Assembly: GCA_002049455.2 (NCBI GenBank)
Contig: KV918811.1
Span: 124,001 to 188,000, forward strand
DNA length: 64,000 nt
Direction: 5' to 3'
From: Porphyra umbilicalis
Lineage: Eukaryota > Rhodophyta > Bangiophyceae > Bangiales > Bangiaceae
Shown here: piece by piece, positions 10,400 through 21,690 of the stretch
Position numbering within the stretch: position 1 is the first letter of the stretch
Layout: every line of letters begins with the position of its first letter
Translations under genes and position numbers: made by a program
The notes under the pieces: model-generated
What the model saw: the letters and a program-made list of their open reading frames with translations, nothing else
Database searches by the model: none
What the model was told of the DNA's origin: nothing

Positions 10400-11580
10400 T
10401 CCGCCACCTCCGCCGCCGCTGTCGCCCCTGGCCACCCCGGCCCCTGCCTGCCACTGCCGCCGCCGCCGCCGCCGCCCCCTGCCGCCTCGGCCGACCGTGC
10501 CTGCGGCTGCCACCGTCGCCGCCGCCGCCGCCGCCGCCCCTGCCGCTGCCGCCCCGCCTGCCGCCGCCGCCGCCGTCCCTGCCTGCCGCCGCCGCCGCCA
10601 CCGCCGCCGCCGCCCCTACCTGGCGCCGCCGCCACCCCCGGCCGCCGCCGTCGCCGCCGTCCGCTGCCGCCGCCGCCGCCGCCCCTGCCGCGGCCGTCTC
10701 TGCCGCCCCCTGCCGCCGCTGCCTCTGCCGCCGCCGGTGCCGCCGCCGCCGCTGCCACCGCCTTCTGCCGCCGCCGCCCCTGCCTGCTGCCGCCGCCGCC
10801 CCCGGTTGCCGCCACCGACGCCCTCGGCCGCCGCCGCCGCCGCTGCCGCCCGCTGCCGCCCCCGTCGCTGTCCCCCGCTGCCGCCCCCGCCCCTTCCGGC
10901 CGCCACCGCCGCCCCCTGCCGCCGGCGCTTGTGCCTGCTGCTGCCGCCGCCAGCTGCTGCCGCCGCCGCCGCCCCCAGATGCCGCCGCCACCGCTCCCGG
11001 CTACCACCGTCGCCGCCCCCGCCTGCCGCCACCGCCGCCCCCGCCTCCCGCCACAGCAGCCCACGCCTGCCGCCGCCCCCGACCCACCGCCGCCGCCCGT
11101 GCCTCCGGCCGCCGCCGCAGTGGCTGCCGCCGCCGCCCCTACGTGCCGCCGCCGCCGCCCCCGGCCACCACCGTCGTCGCTTCTTGGTGCCGCCACCGCC
11201 GCCCCCGCCTGCCACCATCGCCGCCCGGAGCCGCCGCTGCCGCCGCCCCTGCCGCCGCCACCGCTGCCTTCCGCCGCTGCCGCCCCCGGCCGCCGCTGCC
11301 GCCGCCCCCTGTCGCCGCCTCCCCTGCCGACGTAGCCCCCGCCTGCCGCCGCAGCCGGCCCCTGCCGCCGCCGCCCCTGCTTTCCGACGTCGCAGCACCC
11401 TGCCGCCACCGCTTCTGCGTGCTGCTGGCGCCGCCGCGCCTGGCCGCCGCCGCCACCGTCCCCTCTCGCCGCCGCCGCCCCCGGCCGCTGCCACCGTCGT
11501 TCTCAGCTACCTCCGCTGCCGACACCGGCCGCCGTCGCCTTCGGCCGCCTCTGCCGCCATGTCGGCGGCCTCCGTCGCCA
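10400..11580. repeat. GCC/CCG-rich low-complexity tract, ~1.2 kb
   Basis: Long imperfect runs of GCC and CCG triplets leave the plus strand open in all three frames (Pro, Ala or Arg/Cys rich) and the minus strand open as Gly/Ala/Arg. The composition, rather than a protein, seems to be what is kept. A disordered Pro/Ala-rich gene cannot be excluded. Confidence 0.7.
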
Positions 11581-11639
11581 GCTGTTTCCGTAACTGCCAG
11601 CCCTGTGTTTCAGTAGTCCCGTCTTTTGGGCTCTACTGA

Positions 11640-13047
11640 GGGACTGTCACATTCCGGTTGCAGTGCCCTAAGACTTCTGGGCCATGGATGGGTATGGCAG
11701 GCTGGGGAGGTGGTGTCGGGTACTGGTCACTGTCACCTGTAGAGGGCAGAAACGGTATGAACGAAGCGTTTTTGCAGAAAAAGACCCACAATGCCGTGAC
11801 CAGCGCCCTTGCAAGACCCAGAAATGGTCCTCTCCAAGAAAGTTGTGTTTTACTCATGTTTGGCTGGGGGGGAGAGACATGGAAAAAAATCCCGTGAGCT
11901 GCTCTACATTATCCTTGTACTGAAGGACGTGGTTGCTCTTCTCCTTCATGCCCGTTGTCTAGCTGGAAGTTGTCTCTCGCATCACGCAGACTGTGACAGA
12001 AAAACCGCAAGTCTGGAACAGTAATTTACACGCCTGGCAGAGGAATCACGAGAGATATGGGTGCTCTGGCACCCGCCTGCTGTCACACGGGGCTCACCTG
12101 GCGGGCGTTCCGACGTTGCGTGCCACTCAGGTGGTGCGGCGCGATGCACTCTCGCCGTCCGTTCGTCCGACACCCCCCCCCCTCCTCCCTCCTCTCAGCG
12201 CACCCTCCCTCCCCTGCGCCCGATCCACCCCTCCGTGGCAAGCAAGTCGTGCACGGGCCGCTTGCCCGCCCCCCCCCAGCGCAGCGACGCCCCAGCCCCG
12301 CTCTTTCCCCGACAAGTCGCGCTCCTGGAGGTACCAGTTGTGCGGGTGTCCCCCCCCTCTTCAACTAGGCGCTGTGCTGCTCTGGCTGCCGTGCGCGGAA
12401 GTGTCCCACCCCCCCCTCCGCGTGCGTCAAGTTTTGCTGTTGGTGCTGGCGTTTGTGTGTGCCCCCCCCCCCCCGCCCCCCCCCTCCGCCTCAAGTCGTT
12501 GTGCTGTGGGTGCCGCGGTTGGTCTTGCCCCCTCCCCCTCCCGTCCGGCTGTGCTCCCGCCCTTCCGCCGCGCTCCAAGCGGTGGCTCTGCGGGTGTCGT
12601 TGGTGGCTGTGCCCCCCCCCCGCCCCCCCGCCAGCGGTGGTTTGTGTGCTTGTACCCCCCTCTTTCGTGATGCAGGTCTGCCCCCCCGCGCCACCCTAGT
12701 TTGACCCATTGTTACGATGAACTTTTAGTCCATACGGCTCGGCCGGTCATGCTAACACTGTCTCTCTTTGAGGTCGTGCTTGGCATCAAAACCTTTCGGT
12801 CGGTGGGGCCTGTGGTTCATTTACTTTTTCTTGCCGGTAGAGAGGGAGGGGGGGGTGTCATCTTCGCTAGTGTGACATGTCGATGGTGACTACTAGTTGC
12901 GCTCGAGGAGAGAGGGCAATGTGGAGTCTGTCAGGGTGGGCTGTTGTCACCCCAACATGGAGTGCGTGCTGGTCAAGGAAGCAATAAAATGGCTTACTAT
13001 GAGGACGTGACGTGAGCCTCTCTCATAACAACAACAAGCACTTCACC
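11640..13047. other. No supported gene; C-rich imperfect repeats at 12160-12700
   Basis: The segment 12160-12700 has repeated CCCCCCTCC-type tracts and TGTGGGTGT-like words in degenerate copies on a ~90-bp scale. The flanks are ordinary. The stretch 12700-13047 leads into the pogo-type transposase and holds an AATAAA at 12983-12988 in plus orientation. No reading frame carries a recognised motif. Confidence 0.4.
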
Positions 13048-14865
13048 CTATCCAAGTGTGCGGTCGAGTGTGCGCCGCTTTGCAATTGCGATGCGCCCAC
13101 TGAGGGACCGGGCATTGCGGCGGACCGCAGCGCGCGGCAAGGCCAACGCACGCAGACGACTCTGCTCGGCCTCCTCCCGCGCCTCACTGGCAGTCGCCAG
13201 TGCCGCCAGTCGCACAGCCTCCCTCGCGGCAATACTGTCGGCCCGGGCTTGCGCGGCGTCCCGCTTCCGGGCCTCCGCCGCCGCTCGAGAAGCGGTGCGC
13301 TCGGCGAGGGCGTCGGCCTTCCGGGCGGCCTCGACAATTTTTGCCGCCGCCCGGTCCACCTTCTTCTGCGCTGCGGCAGCGGCCGCCGCAAGCTTGTCGC
13401 GCGCTACTTGGGCCTTGGCCTCCGCGCGCGCCTTCAACACGGCGAGGACGGCCTCGCTTGACACGTGGCACCCGGCGGTGGTGCTCACGGTCCCCGTGCT
13501 CGTGACGACGACGGAGTTTGCAAGCGACTCCCCCCTCGCAAAAAACCGCTCATGAACGTCCTCCCAGGGGTCCACCGCGTCCGCGTCGTCGTCGTCCTGG
13601 TAGGGCACGCTGATGGCAAACTTGTCGTCGGTGAACGCGGCCGCCGAGAGCGGCCACAGGCCCGCGCGCGCAAAGCCGCTCTTGATGTTCGCGGACGTCA
13701 TGGCGGCCGAGTACGCCCCGGTGATCAGCTCGCACGCCGTGTACACGGTGAACTTGGTCAGCACGTTTGCGGGGTTGTTGACGTATGCGCTGACCCGCTC
13801 CTTGACGACCCCCTTCATGGGGCCAAAGACGGTGACGTCTAACGGCTGCGTAAAGTGGGATGTGTGTGCGGGGAGAGCGTGCGCAATCACATTATTTTCT
13901 AATAATCGCAGGAGGACACGTAGCGACAGATGACTGGAGTACCCGTCAAATACAACCAGCGTCTTGCCGGTCCGCCGCAGTTCCACCGTTTCGGCCAGAT
14001 ACGAGTCCACCCAGCCCAACATGATGTCGTTGTCGACCCCCGCCGGGGTGCGATATAAGACCTTGGCGTCCTGGGGCAGGTAGTCGGCGGGGGTTTCGAC
14101 CCCCCCCCCCTCAAGCTCCCGGTACTTGGCCTCTGTGCCAGGGAGGACGAAGAGGGGGCTGTAGGCCTGGCCGCTTGCGGTGACCGCCGCACCCAGGGTG
14201 ATGTGCTCGCTGTCCTTGGACACGGACACGCCCCGCGACAAGGACCGGCTCGTCTTTGGGTCGATCAGCACCTTGGACTTGCTGGCCGCAAGGGACCCGA
14301 GAGAAAAGCCGGTCTCGTCCCAATTCGATATCCGCTCCGCCGTTAGGTCGTGGGTCTTGATGAGGTGGGCGAGAATGGACAGGTGCTGGGCCACATTGGC
14401 CTTCGTCGTCGCCCTCGCGCGGTTGCTTTCCACCCGGTTCTCCAGCCGGAGGCGGAGGCTGTGGCGCTGACAGAACCGGCGCACCCACCCAATCGACGGC
14501 TGACGATCCCGCCACTTGGCCTGCTCCTCCGGTGGCAGGTCTGCAATTCCATCTGCCACGACGTGCCTCAGGTGGAGCTTAGTGATGCTAAAACCGTTAG
14601 CTTGAAAGTCAACGATGGCTGTCCGCAGCCGCTCCTCCGCGGCCGCGGATAGGGCGAAGGGGCGACCAACGCGCGCCGGCGTGCCTTCCCGAGGGTGGAG
14701 CTCACGGTGGATCGAGCCCACCGTTGCGTGCTCCTCCGGGTCCACCTCGGCGTTGACCTCCTTCATTGCTTGTCGGATGGATAGGCCCTGCCGCACTAGC
14801 ACCGCAGCTCGAACCACGTGCCGGTGCTTGAGCTCCCGCGTGGTGACAGGCGACCGCCGCCGCAT
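13048..14865 (-). CDS. Pogo/Tigger-type DDE transposase
   Basis: An uninterrupted frame of 605 residues from the ATG at 14865 (an in-frame GTG lies 8 codons earlier). Numbered from that GTG, the N-terminal 130 residues hold two helix-turn-helix units, the second (ERLRTAIVDFQANGFSITK ... PSIGWVRRFCQRHSL) being CENP-B/Tc5-like. The catalytic RNase H fold shows NWDETGF (Asp ~191), VVFDGYSSH (Asp ~315) and FTQPLDVTVFGPMK (Asp ~351), a DDD triad with 35 residues between the last two, as in pogo-family transposases. The C-terminal ~150 residues are Ala/Arg-rich and probably form a coiled coil. No matching terminal inverted repeats or TA duplication were recognised in the flanks, so it may be an old insertion with eroded ends or a domesticated gene. 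All catalytic residues are present. Confidence 0.88.
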   Translation of the reverse strand: MRRRSPVTTRELKHRHVVRAAVLVRQGLSIRQAMKEVNAEVDPEEHATVGSIHRELHPREGTPARVGRPFALSAAAEERLRTAIVDFQANGFSITKLHLRHVVADGIADLPPEEQAKWRDRQPSIGWVRRFCQRHSLRLRLENRVESNRARATTKANVAQHLSILAHLIKTHDLTAERISNWDETGFSLGSLAASKSKVLIDPKTSRSLSRGVSVSKDSEHITLGAAVTASGQAYSPLFVLPGTEAKYRELEGGGVETPADYLPQDAKVLYRTPAGVDNDIMLGWVDSYLAETVELRRTGKTLVVFDGYSSHLSLRVLLRLLENNVIAHALPAHTSHFTQPLDVTVFGPMKGVVKERVSAYVNNPANVLTKFTVYTACELITGAYSAAMTSANIKSGFARAGLWPLSAAAFTDDKFAISVPYQDDDDADAVDPWEDVHERFFARGESLANSVVVTSTGTVSTTAGCHVSSEAVLAVLKARAEAKAQVARDKLAAAAAAAQKKVDRAAAKIVEAARKADALAERTASRAAAEARKRDAAQARADSIAAREAVRLAALATASEAREEAEQSRLRALALPRAAVRRNARSLSGRIAIAKRRTLDRTLG

Positions 14866-16122
14866 GGCAGCCAATGCACACTCTGGCACCGTCAGCGGAG
14901 GGGGGGGAAAGGAGACGTGGTGGGCGGGAGAGAGAGGGGAGAGTAAGAGTTTGCGGGCGCGTGAGGGCGTGGCCAGTGGGCAGGGACCGTGGATGAGGGG
15001 GGGGCTGGGGGGAGGCCAGGCAATGTGGGGCCGGATGGGGCAGCCAAATGCACGGCTGTGAGCCGGGGCGACCGACGTGATCTCTCATTGCTGCCGGTGT
15101 CACGATCCCGACGAGATCATGTCACGCTGGGGGACTTTGACGACGATCCTCGCCCCTTTACCAGTTGTCACTCGGTGGAGGCGCAATAATCACCGTATCA
15201 AAACGCGAGTAGCGTCACGGCAGTCGTCAGAGGCAGGGCTTTCCAACCATTGCTTTTGGACGGTTTATATATGCTCGTACGTATCCCCTTTATTTATTCT
15301 TTCCCTGTGAGACACAAAACAACGAGCAAACAGGCTGGAATCGCATTTCTCGGTGTTCCACGACTTTGAGCACTGTTCCAGAATTTGATTACCCTAGTGA
15401 CAGTGGTCAGGATGTGGCGACAGAGAGTGTCTGTCCCAAGATGTTTTTCTTGTGCACACGCCACATTCACCCCTCGCGCTCGCTCGGCTACGACGCCCGG
15501 GTCGCCAGCAATACGGCCAGTCAGTACCCCGACTCCACCCCCACCCAGTATTCCACCTTGTACCCTATCCAAACCGCGCTGCCCCCCCACCCAGTACCAT
15601 GCTCTACCTGCACCTCAGTACCAATCCCCCCCCCTCGCCCCGTACCCCACCTCCTTCACCGCCCACGGCGACACCTCTTTGGCCAGCCCAATCCCCATGC
15701 CCCTTGCAATGAGCCTCCTCAATCATTGTCACCTAGTTTAAGACCGTGGCCGCCGTTCTCTTTCCCACTCAGCACCGACCCGCACATGGCTTGTACGCCT
15801 TTGCAGCACCCACGTCCCAACGCTGAGAACCAACCCCCCCACAATACCTACCACCCTGCAGTGCCCATCCCCACGCCACGCCCAGCACCTTATCATGTCG
15901 TGCACTGCTCTGCAACCCCATTCTTCCACCGCGCACCTCCTCAGCCGCGCACCCTGATCTACCCGTCAAAAAATAACCTGCCCCACAGGTCGCCCACCGT
16001 GTGAGGAACGCAGATGGGTCGCAGGCGGACAGGAGGGGGGACGGCGACGGCGGCGGAGGTGGCAAGGATTGCAGATTTTTGCAATGTGATCGGCATTGTC
16101 AAATGCTACCTCCCGCGAATGC
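14866..16122. other. No firm gene; Pro/Tyr-rich frame and TATA-like site
   Basis: A TATA-like box (TTTATATATG) lies near 15266. Downstream, the plus strand holds a 212-residue frame (15366-16004) rich in Pro, Tyr, Ser and His with no cysteine pattern or domain. Its composition differs from the surrounding GCC-rich frames, so it could be a small host or accessory gene, but nothing identifies it. Confidence 0.3.
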
Positions 16123-16740
16123 GGTGGGCGCCAAATCTACGGCTGTCAGACCACGGCGCACGCACCCGCCAAGCGGGGTGCCCCAAATGACCCGCAATTA
16201 GGGTGGGCAGCGCCGGGGCTACTACCTACAAGAATCATTTGGGCATTTAACTGCCGCCAGATCCTGATTGTTTTGCGCATGTGGGCACCAATGAGCGGCC
16301 GCGACAGCGGTGGGCGACAAATCTACGGCTGTCAGACCACGGCGCACGCACCCGCCAAGCGAGGTGCCCCCAATGACCCGCAATTAGGGTGGGCACCGCC
16401 GGGGCTACTACCTGCGAGAATCATTTGGGCATTTAACTGCCGCCAGATATTGATTATTTTGCGCATGTGGGCACCAATGAGCGGCCGCGACAGCGGTGGG
16501 CGCCAAAAGTACGCTGGCAGACCACCGCGCACGCACCCGCCAAGCGGGGTGCCCCCAATGACCCGCAAGGAGGTTGGGCCACGCCGGGGCTACTACTGAG
16601 AAAATCATTTGGGCATTTCACAGCCGCCAGATCCTGATTATTTTGCGCATGTGGGCACCAATGAGCGGCCGCGACAGCGGTGGGCGCCAAAAGTACGGCT
16701 GTCAGACCACCGCGCACGCACCCGCCAAGCAAGGTCGCCC
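16123..16740 (+). repeat. ~185-bp satellite, 3.3 copies
   Basis: Units start at 16123, 16309, 16495 and 16679 (spacing 186, 186 and 184), each beginning GGTGGGCG and containing TCATTTGGGCATTT and GAGCGGCCGCGACAGCG. The fourth is cut off at about 16737. Copies differ at roughly 5-10% of positions. No frame is conserved through all copies. Confidence 0.9.
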
Positions 16741-17269
16741 CAGGGCTCTGTTGAATGCGTGGGCCACATGGTTCTATTTTGCTCACTGTGGCCTCAGACA
16801 TCGTGCCCTGGCCCGAATTCGTGTGTGTCTGAGGAGACTGCAACTGGTGTCTGGTGGTGGCGGATCGGCTGTCATGTCTGGGCATGCTCGTCATCCGGCT
16901 GGCCGCAGGCAGTGTCTGGGCCGCTGCGTAATGGCGCCCGCTCAGCTTTCGCTGGTTCGGGTCGCGCATTTCATTGGGTGAGGAGGTTTCCGCAGCAGGC
17001 TTCCCGCAGGATTGGTGGGATCGATGATTCGCCTGTTTCCTTTACGGAGAACGCCGAGTCTGGCGCTCGCTGCAGCAGGGCCGAAGAAGCGTCGACGTGA
17101 AGAGCCGGAGATACAGCAATAGGAGAACGCCATTGACAGAACGTGTCGGGTCTCGAGACGAATGGGAAAGGAAATTCTCTTTCAAGAAAGCGGCCCTAAC
17201 GGCCCCTGTGCCTGCAAGACGGAAGCTTCGTGCATTTTTCCATACGTGGCCGTAATATTGACAGCTCTA

Positions 17270-19121
17270 GTGTCTATTCTACCGAGTGCATCATTTGATG
17301 CCCTGGGCATCAATTGATGCACTTTTTTGGCACCATTTCTCTCGTGCTTTCCGGCCCCAGACGCTACTTTTGACAACAGAAACGGACTCAGCGAGGTCTA
17401 TTTAGTCTTGAGGGAACTCAGGTGCATCCGAGCTTGAGAAAAATGAGGGTTTTGGCGCGAGTATCTGCCCGCCCGTAGCGCATTCCCGCCTTGCAACTGG
17501 CGCGCCACGAACCCGCGCTGTGGTGGACCATATCCCAAGGTGACCCACAGCGGCCCCGCTGGAGGTTAGTAGTAGGCTGTTTGTCCTCTGGTCCTGAGAG
17601 GGGGGCTGTTCGGCCGCCCCCCACCCTTCCCTCACTACTGTTTGTAGCCTTACTTCCCGCCTCTCCGGTTCCCGCGCCCCCCCTCTCCCCGACTGTCATC
17701 GCTCCCCCCCCCCCGCTCTTTCTTCTGCCCCGTCTCGGCCCGCTGCAATGTCGAGACGGGGTAGGGCACGTCCGGCCACTGCATCGCTGCATGCACTGGC
17801 TACGGCGGCTGCTGCCGCAGCCGGGTTGCCCCCCCCCCCCCCCCGCGCTTCCCCCGGGCCGCCGGCCACCCCGCCCACTGCGGCGGCCGCGATGCCCTCC
17901 CCACCACCCGCCTCCGCTGCCATACCCGCCACCCCGTCCGCAGCAGTGGCAGCGATGCTCCCCCCTCCGCCCACTTCCACACGCCCGCCACGAAACGGAC
18001 TTTCACAATGCGGGGTGGACCAGAGCGGCCGCTGGCGCCTTCCGCAGCGCTCGTGGCAGGCCTACCGCCCCTCTAGACGAGCGCCGACACCGCCCCCATT
18101 GCGTGGTCGTCCCTCTCGTCCACTCCACCACTTCCACCGCCGACGTTCCCACGGAGCAGCACACTGGCTGGTGGCTCCGCCGCGGCGTCGGGCTCCGACA
18201 CCGCCGCGTACGCGCCGACTGCATCGGGCGACGCGGCATGGACCCCCTCACTCCGACCGCGGAGCGGGGTACGGAAACCTAACAACCCGGCGGGGGTCCA
18301 CCCGCCGCTGCCGTCTGGGTCACCAGTCCACTGCCTGAACGCCCCGCCCGCGGACAGCACGAAGGGCGACAGAGGGGCAGTGAGGAGCACGAGGGACTGC
18401 ACTGCCAACGCGTCGCCGCCGCCGAGCGTGGGCGTGACGTGGCTCCCGTCGCCACCACCAACCGTCGACGTGACGGCGCGCCGGAGGAGCGAGGCGGTGG
18501 CGAAGCGGCCGCTCCCCGCTTCGCTGCCGGTCGCTAATCCGACCGCCGAGCCGCCGACAAACACCACGCTCCCCCCGCCGGCGACGGCGATTGCGGGGGG
18601 GGCATCCCCACCCAGCCATCCCCCCTCCCCTGACCGCGTCTCTCCACTCACACCCAACGGCTGGCAGCAGCGTCGTCAGGCCGCCGACGCCGCCCGCCCA
18701 GACGGCAATGACGCCGACCCAGCCACTGCCTCAAAGTCCAAGCCGTGCCCTCCCCCGTCCAGGGTGCCACCCAGATCAGCCACGCCAGTGTTGGCATCGC
18801 CCGTGCGTCGACGCTTTTGGAGTGACTGGGGGAGCTTGGGGGGGGGGGGAGGCGTGTTCAGGCCCTACAGCAGAGACCGTACGAGTGTTCTTCCAGCCAC
18901 CCTTCGATGCAGCGGTACTGCGGGACGTGTCCTCTTCATGTTGGTCTATCACGACCGTAACCCAGGCTCGTCGCTCGAACGAGATAGACATGAACATGCA
19001 TTCGTAGGCACAAAAGTACCCGATTTCCCACTCAGATGCCCCAGAATCGCCGATTCCGGCGGTGCATCATTTGATGCACGACCGGGCATCATTTGATGCC
19101 ATTTTGCGGTAGAATAGACAC
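17270..19121. mobile_element. 1.85-kb TIR element with TA duplication and subterminal palindromes
   Basis: GTGTCTATTCTACCG at 17270-17284 is repeated inverted at 19107-19121, with TA on both outer sides (the shared word is CTAG, so a 4-bp duplication is also possible). Just inside each end are paired palindromes built on TGCATCATTTGATGC: two at 17285-17322 and two at 19064-19100. The inside is GC-rich low-complexity sequence, with open frames on both strands (plus 17748-18338, Ala/Pro-rich; minus 18073-18657, Gly/Val/Ser-rich) but no transposase motif. It is likely a non-autonomous Tc1/mariner-type element that may have picked up host DNA. Confidence 0.75.
18073..18657 (-). CDS. Uncharacterised Gly/Val/Ser-rich frame inside the 1.85-kb element
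   Basis: A 194-residue minus-strand frame with alternating Gly, Val, Ser and Ala, and aromatic residues near AFRQWTGDPDGSGGW. Its composition is less skewed than the competing frames, which slightly favours it as coding. No domain is recognised. It might be a captured host gene fragment or chance open frame. Confidence 0.2.
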   Translation of the reverse strand: MGVSGETRSGEGGWLGGDAPPAIAVAGGGSVVFVGGSAVGLATGSEAGSGRFATASLLRRAVTSTVGGGDGSHVTPTLGGGDALAVQSLVLLTAPLSPFVLSAGGAFRQWTGDPDGSGGWTPAGLLGFRTPLRGRSEGVHAASPDAVGAYAAVSEPDAAAEPPASVLLRGNVGGGSGGVDERDDHAMGAVSALV

Positions 19122-21400
19122 TAGCATCGTCGCGATTCCGTACCACGCTACTTGGAGACTTACCCCGGCGGTTTTCAGATTGGTGCCAGTACGTCTGAAA
19201 TGGCTGTACTTGGCCATATTCGACCCCGCTTTTCCTCAGTGTCTACACTATCAGTATAGATGGCATATTCGCATTTTAGAGCAACAGTGCGCGGCCAGCA
19301 CGGTTCTGACACTGTTCAACGACATGTCCGGGAGCCCCCCCCCCCCCCCTCACAGCTCCAATTGGGGGCATCACCTCACGTGCTGAGACAAACCACGTGG
19401 CCCCCCTGAGCGCCACGATTGCGAGCGTGCCTGGGCTGGATTCGTACTCGATCAGCGGTCTGATACGTGAAGCCAGCTGGAGAGCTGTTGTACAGGGCCC
19501 CACCAGCTGAATACGTTGCAGAAAACAGAAGCGTCTTTTATGGTTCTGTAGCGCCCTCTGGCTGGGGGTAGTACAGCCTCTTCCTACCTCCTCGCGCTCT
19601 TCCCCCGCAACTCGCCACCCGACCCGAACCGCACATAAAAAGCCAGAACGAAGCAAGGACAGGGAGATCAGCACATGCAGCGCCCCACCACCTCGCCATC
19701 CGCATCCGCGCCGTCCGCAACGACAATAGGGGTAGCAGGGGCCGTAGGATCAAATGAGACTGCAGAAATACATCGTACAGTAGGAGAACAATGGGCAGTA
19801 GGGCTAAAAGGGGAAGCATTGGGAAAGGAGGCAGCGGAGAGAAAAGAGCAGTGGGCAGGAATTAGGCAGTAGGAGAAGAGCGGCACCCGGGGAAGAGGTG
19901 GCGGCAAAGGCCACATGGGCAGAGAGAGAAGAAGCACATCACTGGACGGGTGCACATTTACGGAGGGAGAACGGCGGACCAAACGATACGCAGTGCACAC
20001 ATCATACCACTCTCCTTGTCATACTAGTCCTCACGACACTGAACGTACTTGAGAACTAAAAATACAAGACGGGCGACGGGGGTGTCAACGACGCGCTGCT
20101 TGGGCGTGACATGATCCGTACGCGGTAGAGGAAGCCTTGACGCCGGCGTGACTCCCGGCCCCTCCTTCATGCGCGACGACGGCGGTTGCCGTCAGCGGTA
20201 GCTGTACCGCGTCCGAACGCCTTTAAGGCGCATGGGGTGCGAGGGGGCGGGGGTTCGCGAGGGCTGCCGGAGGGTGGGGGGCACGGCCAGGTGGTACCAT
20301 TGAGGGCCAATAGCTCACTGGACGCCGTTCCCCGGGGAGCTTCCACCTCGGCTGACCCTCCGAAGAGCGACATACGCTGCACCAATCGATGATCGCCCGA
20401 AGAAACGGGTAGTCAGAACGCGGCTTTACGGATCCGATCCCAGCCTATGTCTGTGAGAACAGATGACCATTGACCGCCCAGTAAGGCTCACAGTGTCAAC
20501 AAATGAGGGTCGAGATCCCCGCATAAGGCGTGCCGCCCTCCACACAACTGATGGGGAGGAGTGCTGGGTCCTCACACGAGGCTTACAGCTCTCCACATGG
20601 AGGATGGTTGACAGAACAGCACACTGAAGTATGACACCTCGGCTGACAAGTAACTTCCACACCCGATTTAGGGGCGTTCTTGAGAGGGTTACTTTACTGT
20701 CAACTAGTTGGATGGGTGCCGAGGGCGCAGTCTGCAAGCCGGTGACGTCAGTTACTACGAGATGTGACCGGCCGAATGATTGCTTGCGGTGGGTGTGTGT
20801 AGGGCATTGACGGAGTGGGGGCATGGGCGCCCGTGAGCAACTGCGGCCGGTATGGGGGGGGGGTGCGTATCAGGCGTCGATGGAGAGTCCGTCGACGTTG
20901 GCATCGACGAAGTGGAGGCGTTGGCCACGCCGAGTCAATACACTGTGGAGCGGCTCTTAGTGTAAATCTGGCCAGCCATTGGTATAGAAGCACCATTCTC
21001 GCCATCTATTGGCTCTCTCTTGTGCTGTCAGTTTGATGTTGAATATGAAGGGATTTCGAGCCAGATCTGGCGGCGAAAACAACGTGGCCGCCCGTTTGCG
21101 CGCTTTTTCAAGGACACGGCCAGTGTGCACGACGCGACGGCCCCAGCTGAGTGGGACACAGCTGCAACCGTTCGACTCACAACGCACGAGGCGATTGTGA
21201 CGGTCCGTCACATGGCCCCCACACTCCGGGATCCAGATTCCCCAGAAATATGCCCCACTGACGCATATTTCAAATTGTTCCGTTGGCGACCCACTTGTGA
21301 TCATCTCGTGGCTCACCAACCACAACCGCAATCCCAATACTTCCCTGGAATTCGTAACCCCCTCGAGCGAGCCCCTACTTAAGGGCCTAATTTTGTGTAA
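19122..21400. other. No supported gene
   Basis: About 2.3 kb with only short, motif-free frames on both strands. A run of 13 C/T-rich bases is near 19340. Nothing with inverted ends or a tRNA-like fold was recognised. The last few hundred bases may already be part of the 5' LTR of gypsy-2, whose left boundary cannot be fixed because its partner LTR is outside the window. Confidence 0.4.
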
Positions 21401-21546
21401 ACCCATCTTGGATTATCGACTGATGTTACTTTGTGCCCCTGACTCTGGGGCGCCGCGAGCGTGTCACGTAGCACCCTTTCCCCCGCCTCTACTCAAGGCG
21501 GTATTCGAAGCTTCGGCCGTCCTCCGGGTTATGGGCCCAGTGGGCC

Positions 21547-21690
21547 CTGAGGAGAGGGCTTTCCGTGGGTCCTTTGCGGGTGTCTGAGGAGGGTTTTCCG
21601 AGGGTCCTTTGAGGGAGTCTGGGGAGGGTTTTCCGAGGGTCCTTTGAGGGTGTCTGAGGAGGGTTTTCCGAGGGTCCGAGGGGAACGGAT
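21547..21690 (+). repeat. ~36-bp tandem repeat, 4 copies
   Basis: Units beginning CTGAGGAGGGTTTTCCGAGG occur at about 21547, 21584, 21619 and 21654 (spacing 35-37). They lie upstream of the gypsy-2 primer site, so they may be part of its 5' LTR. Confidence 0.85.

Noticed and set aside
9908-11639. 475-520-codon Pro/Ala-rich proteins on the plus strand and a 407-codon Gly-rich one on the minus strand
   Set aside because: All frames are open because of GCC repeats, and none has a domain. I record the repeats instead.
12880-15320. Terminal repeats for the pogo-type transposase (GTTGTCAC-like words on both sides)
   Set aside because: The similar words are in direct, not inverted, orientation and too short to support element ends.
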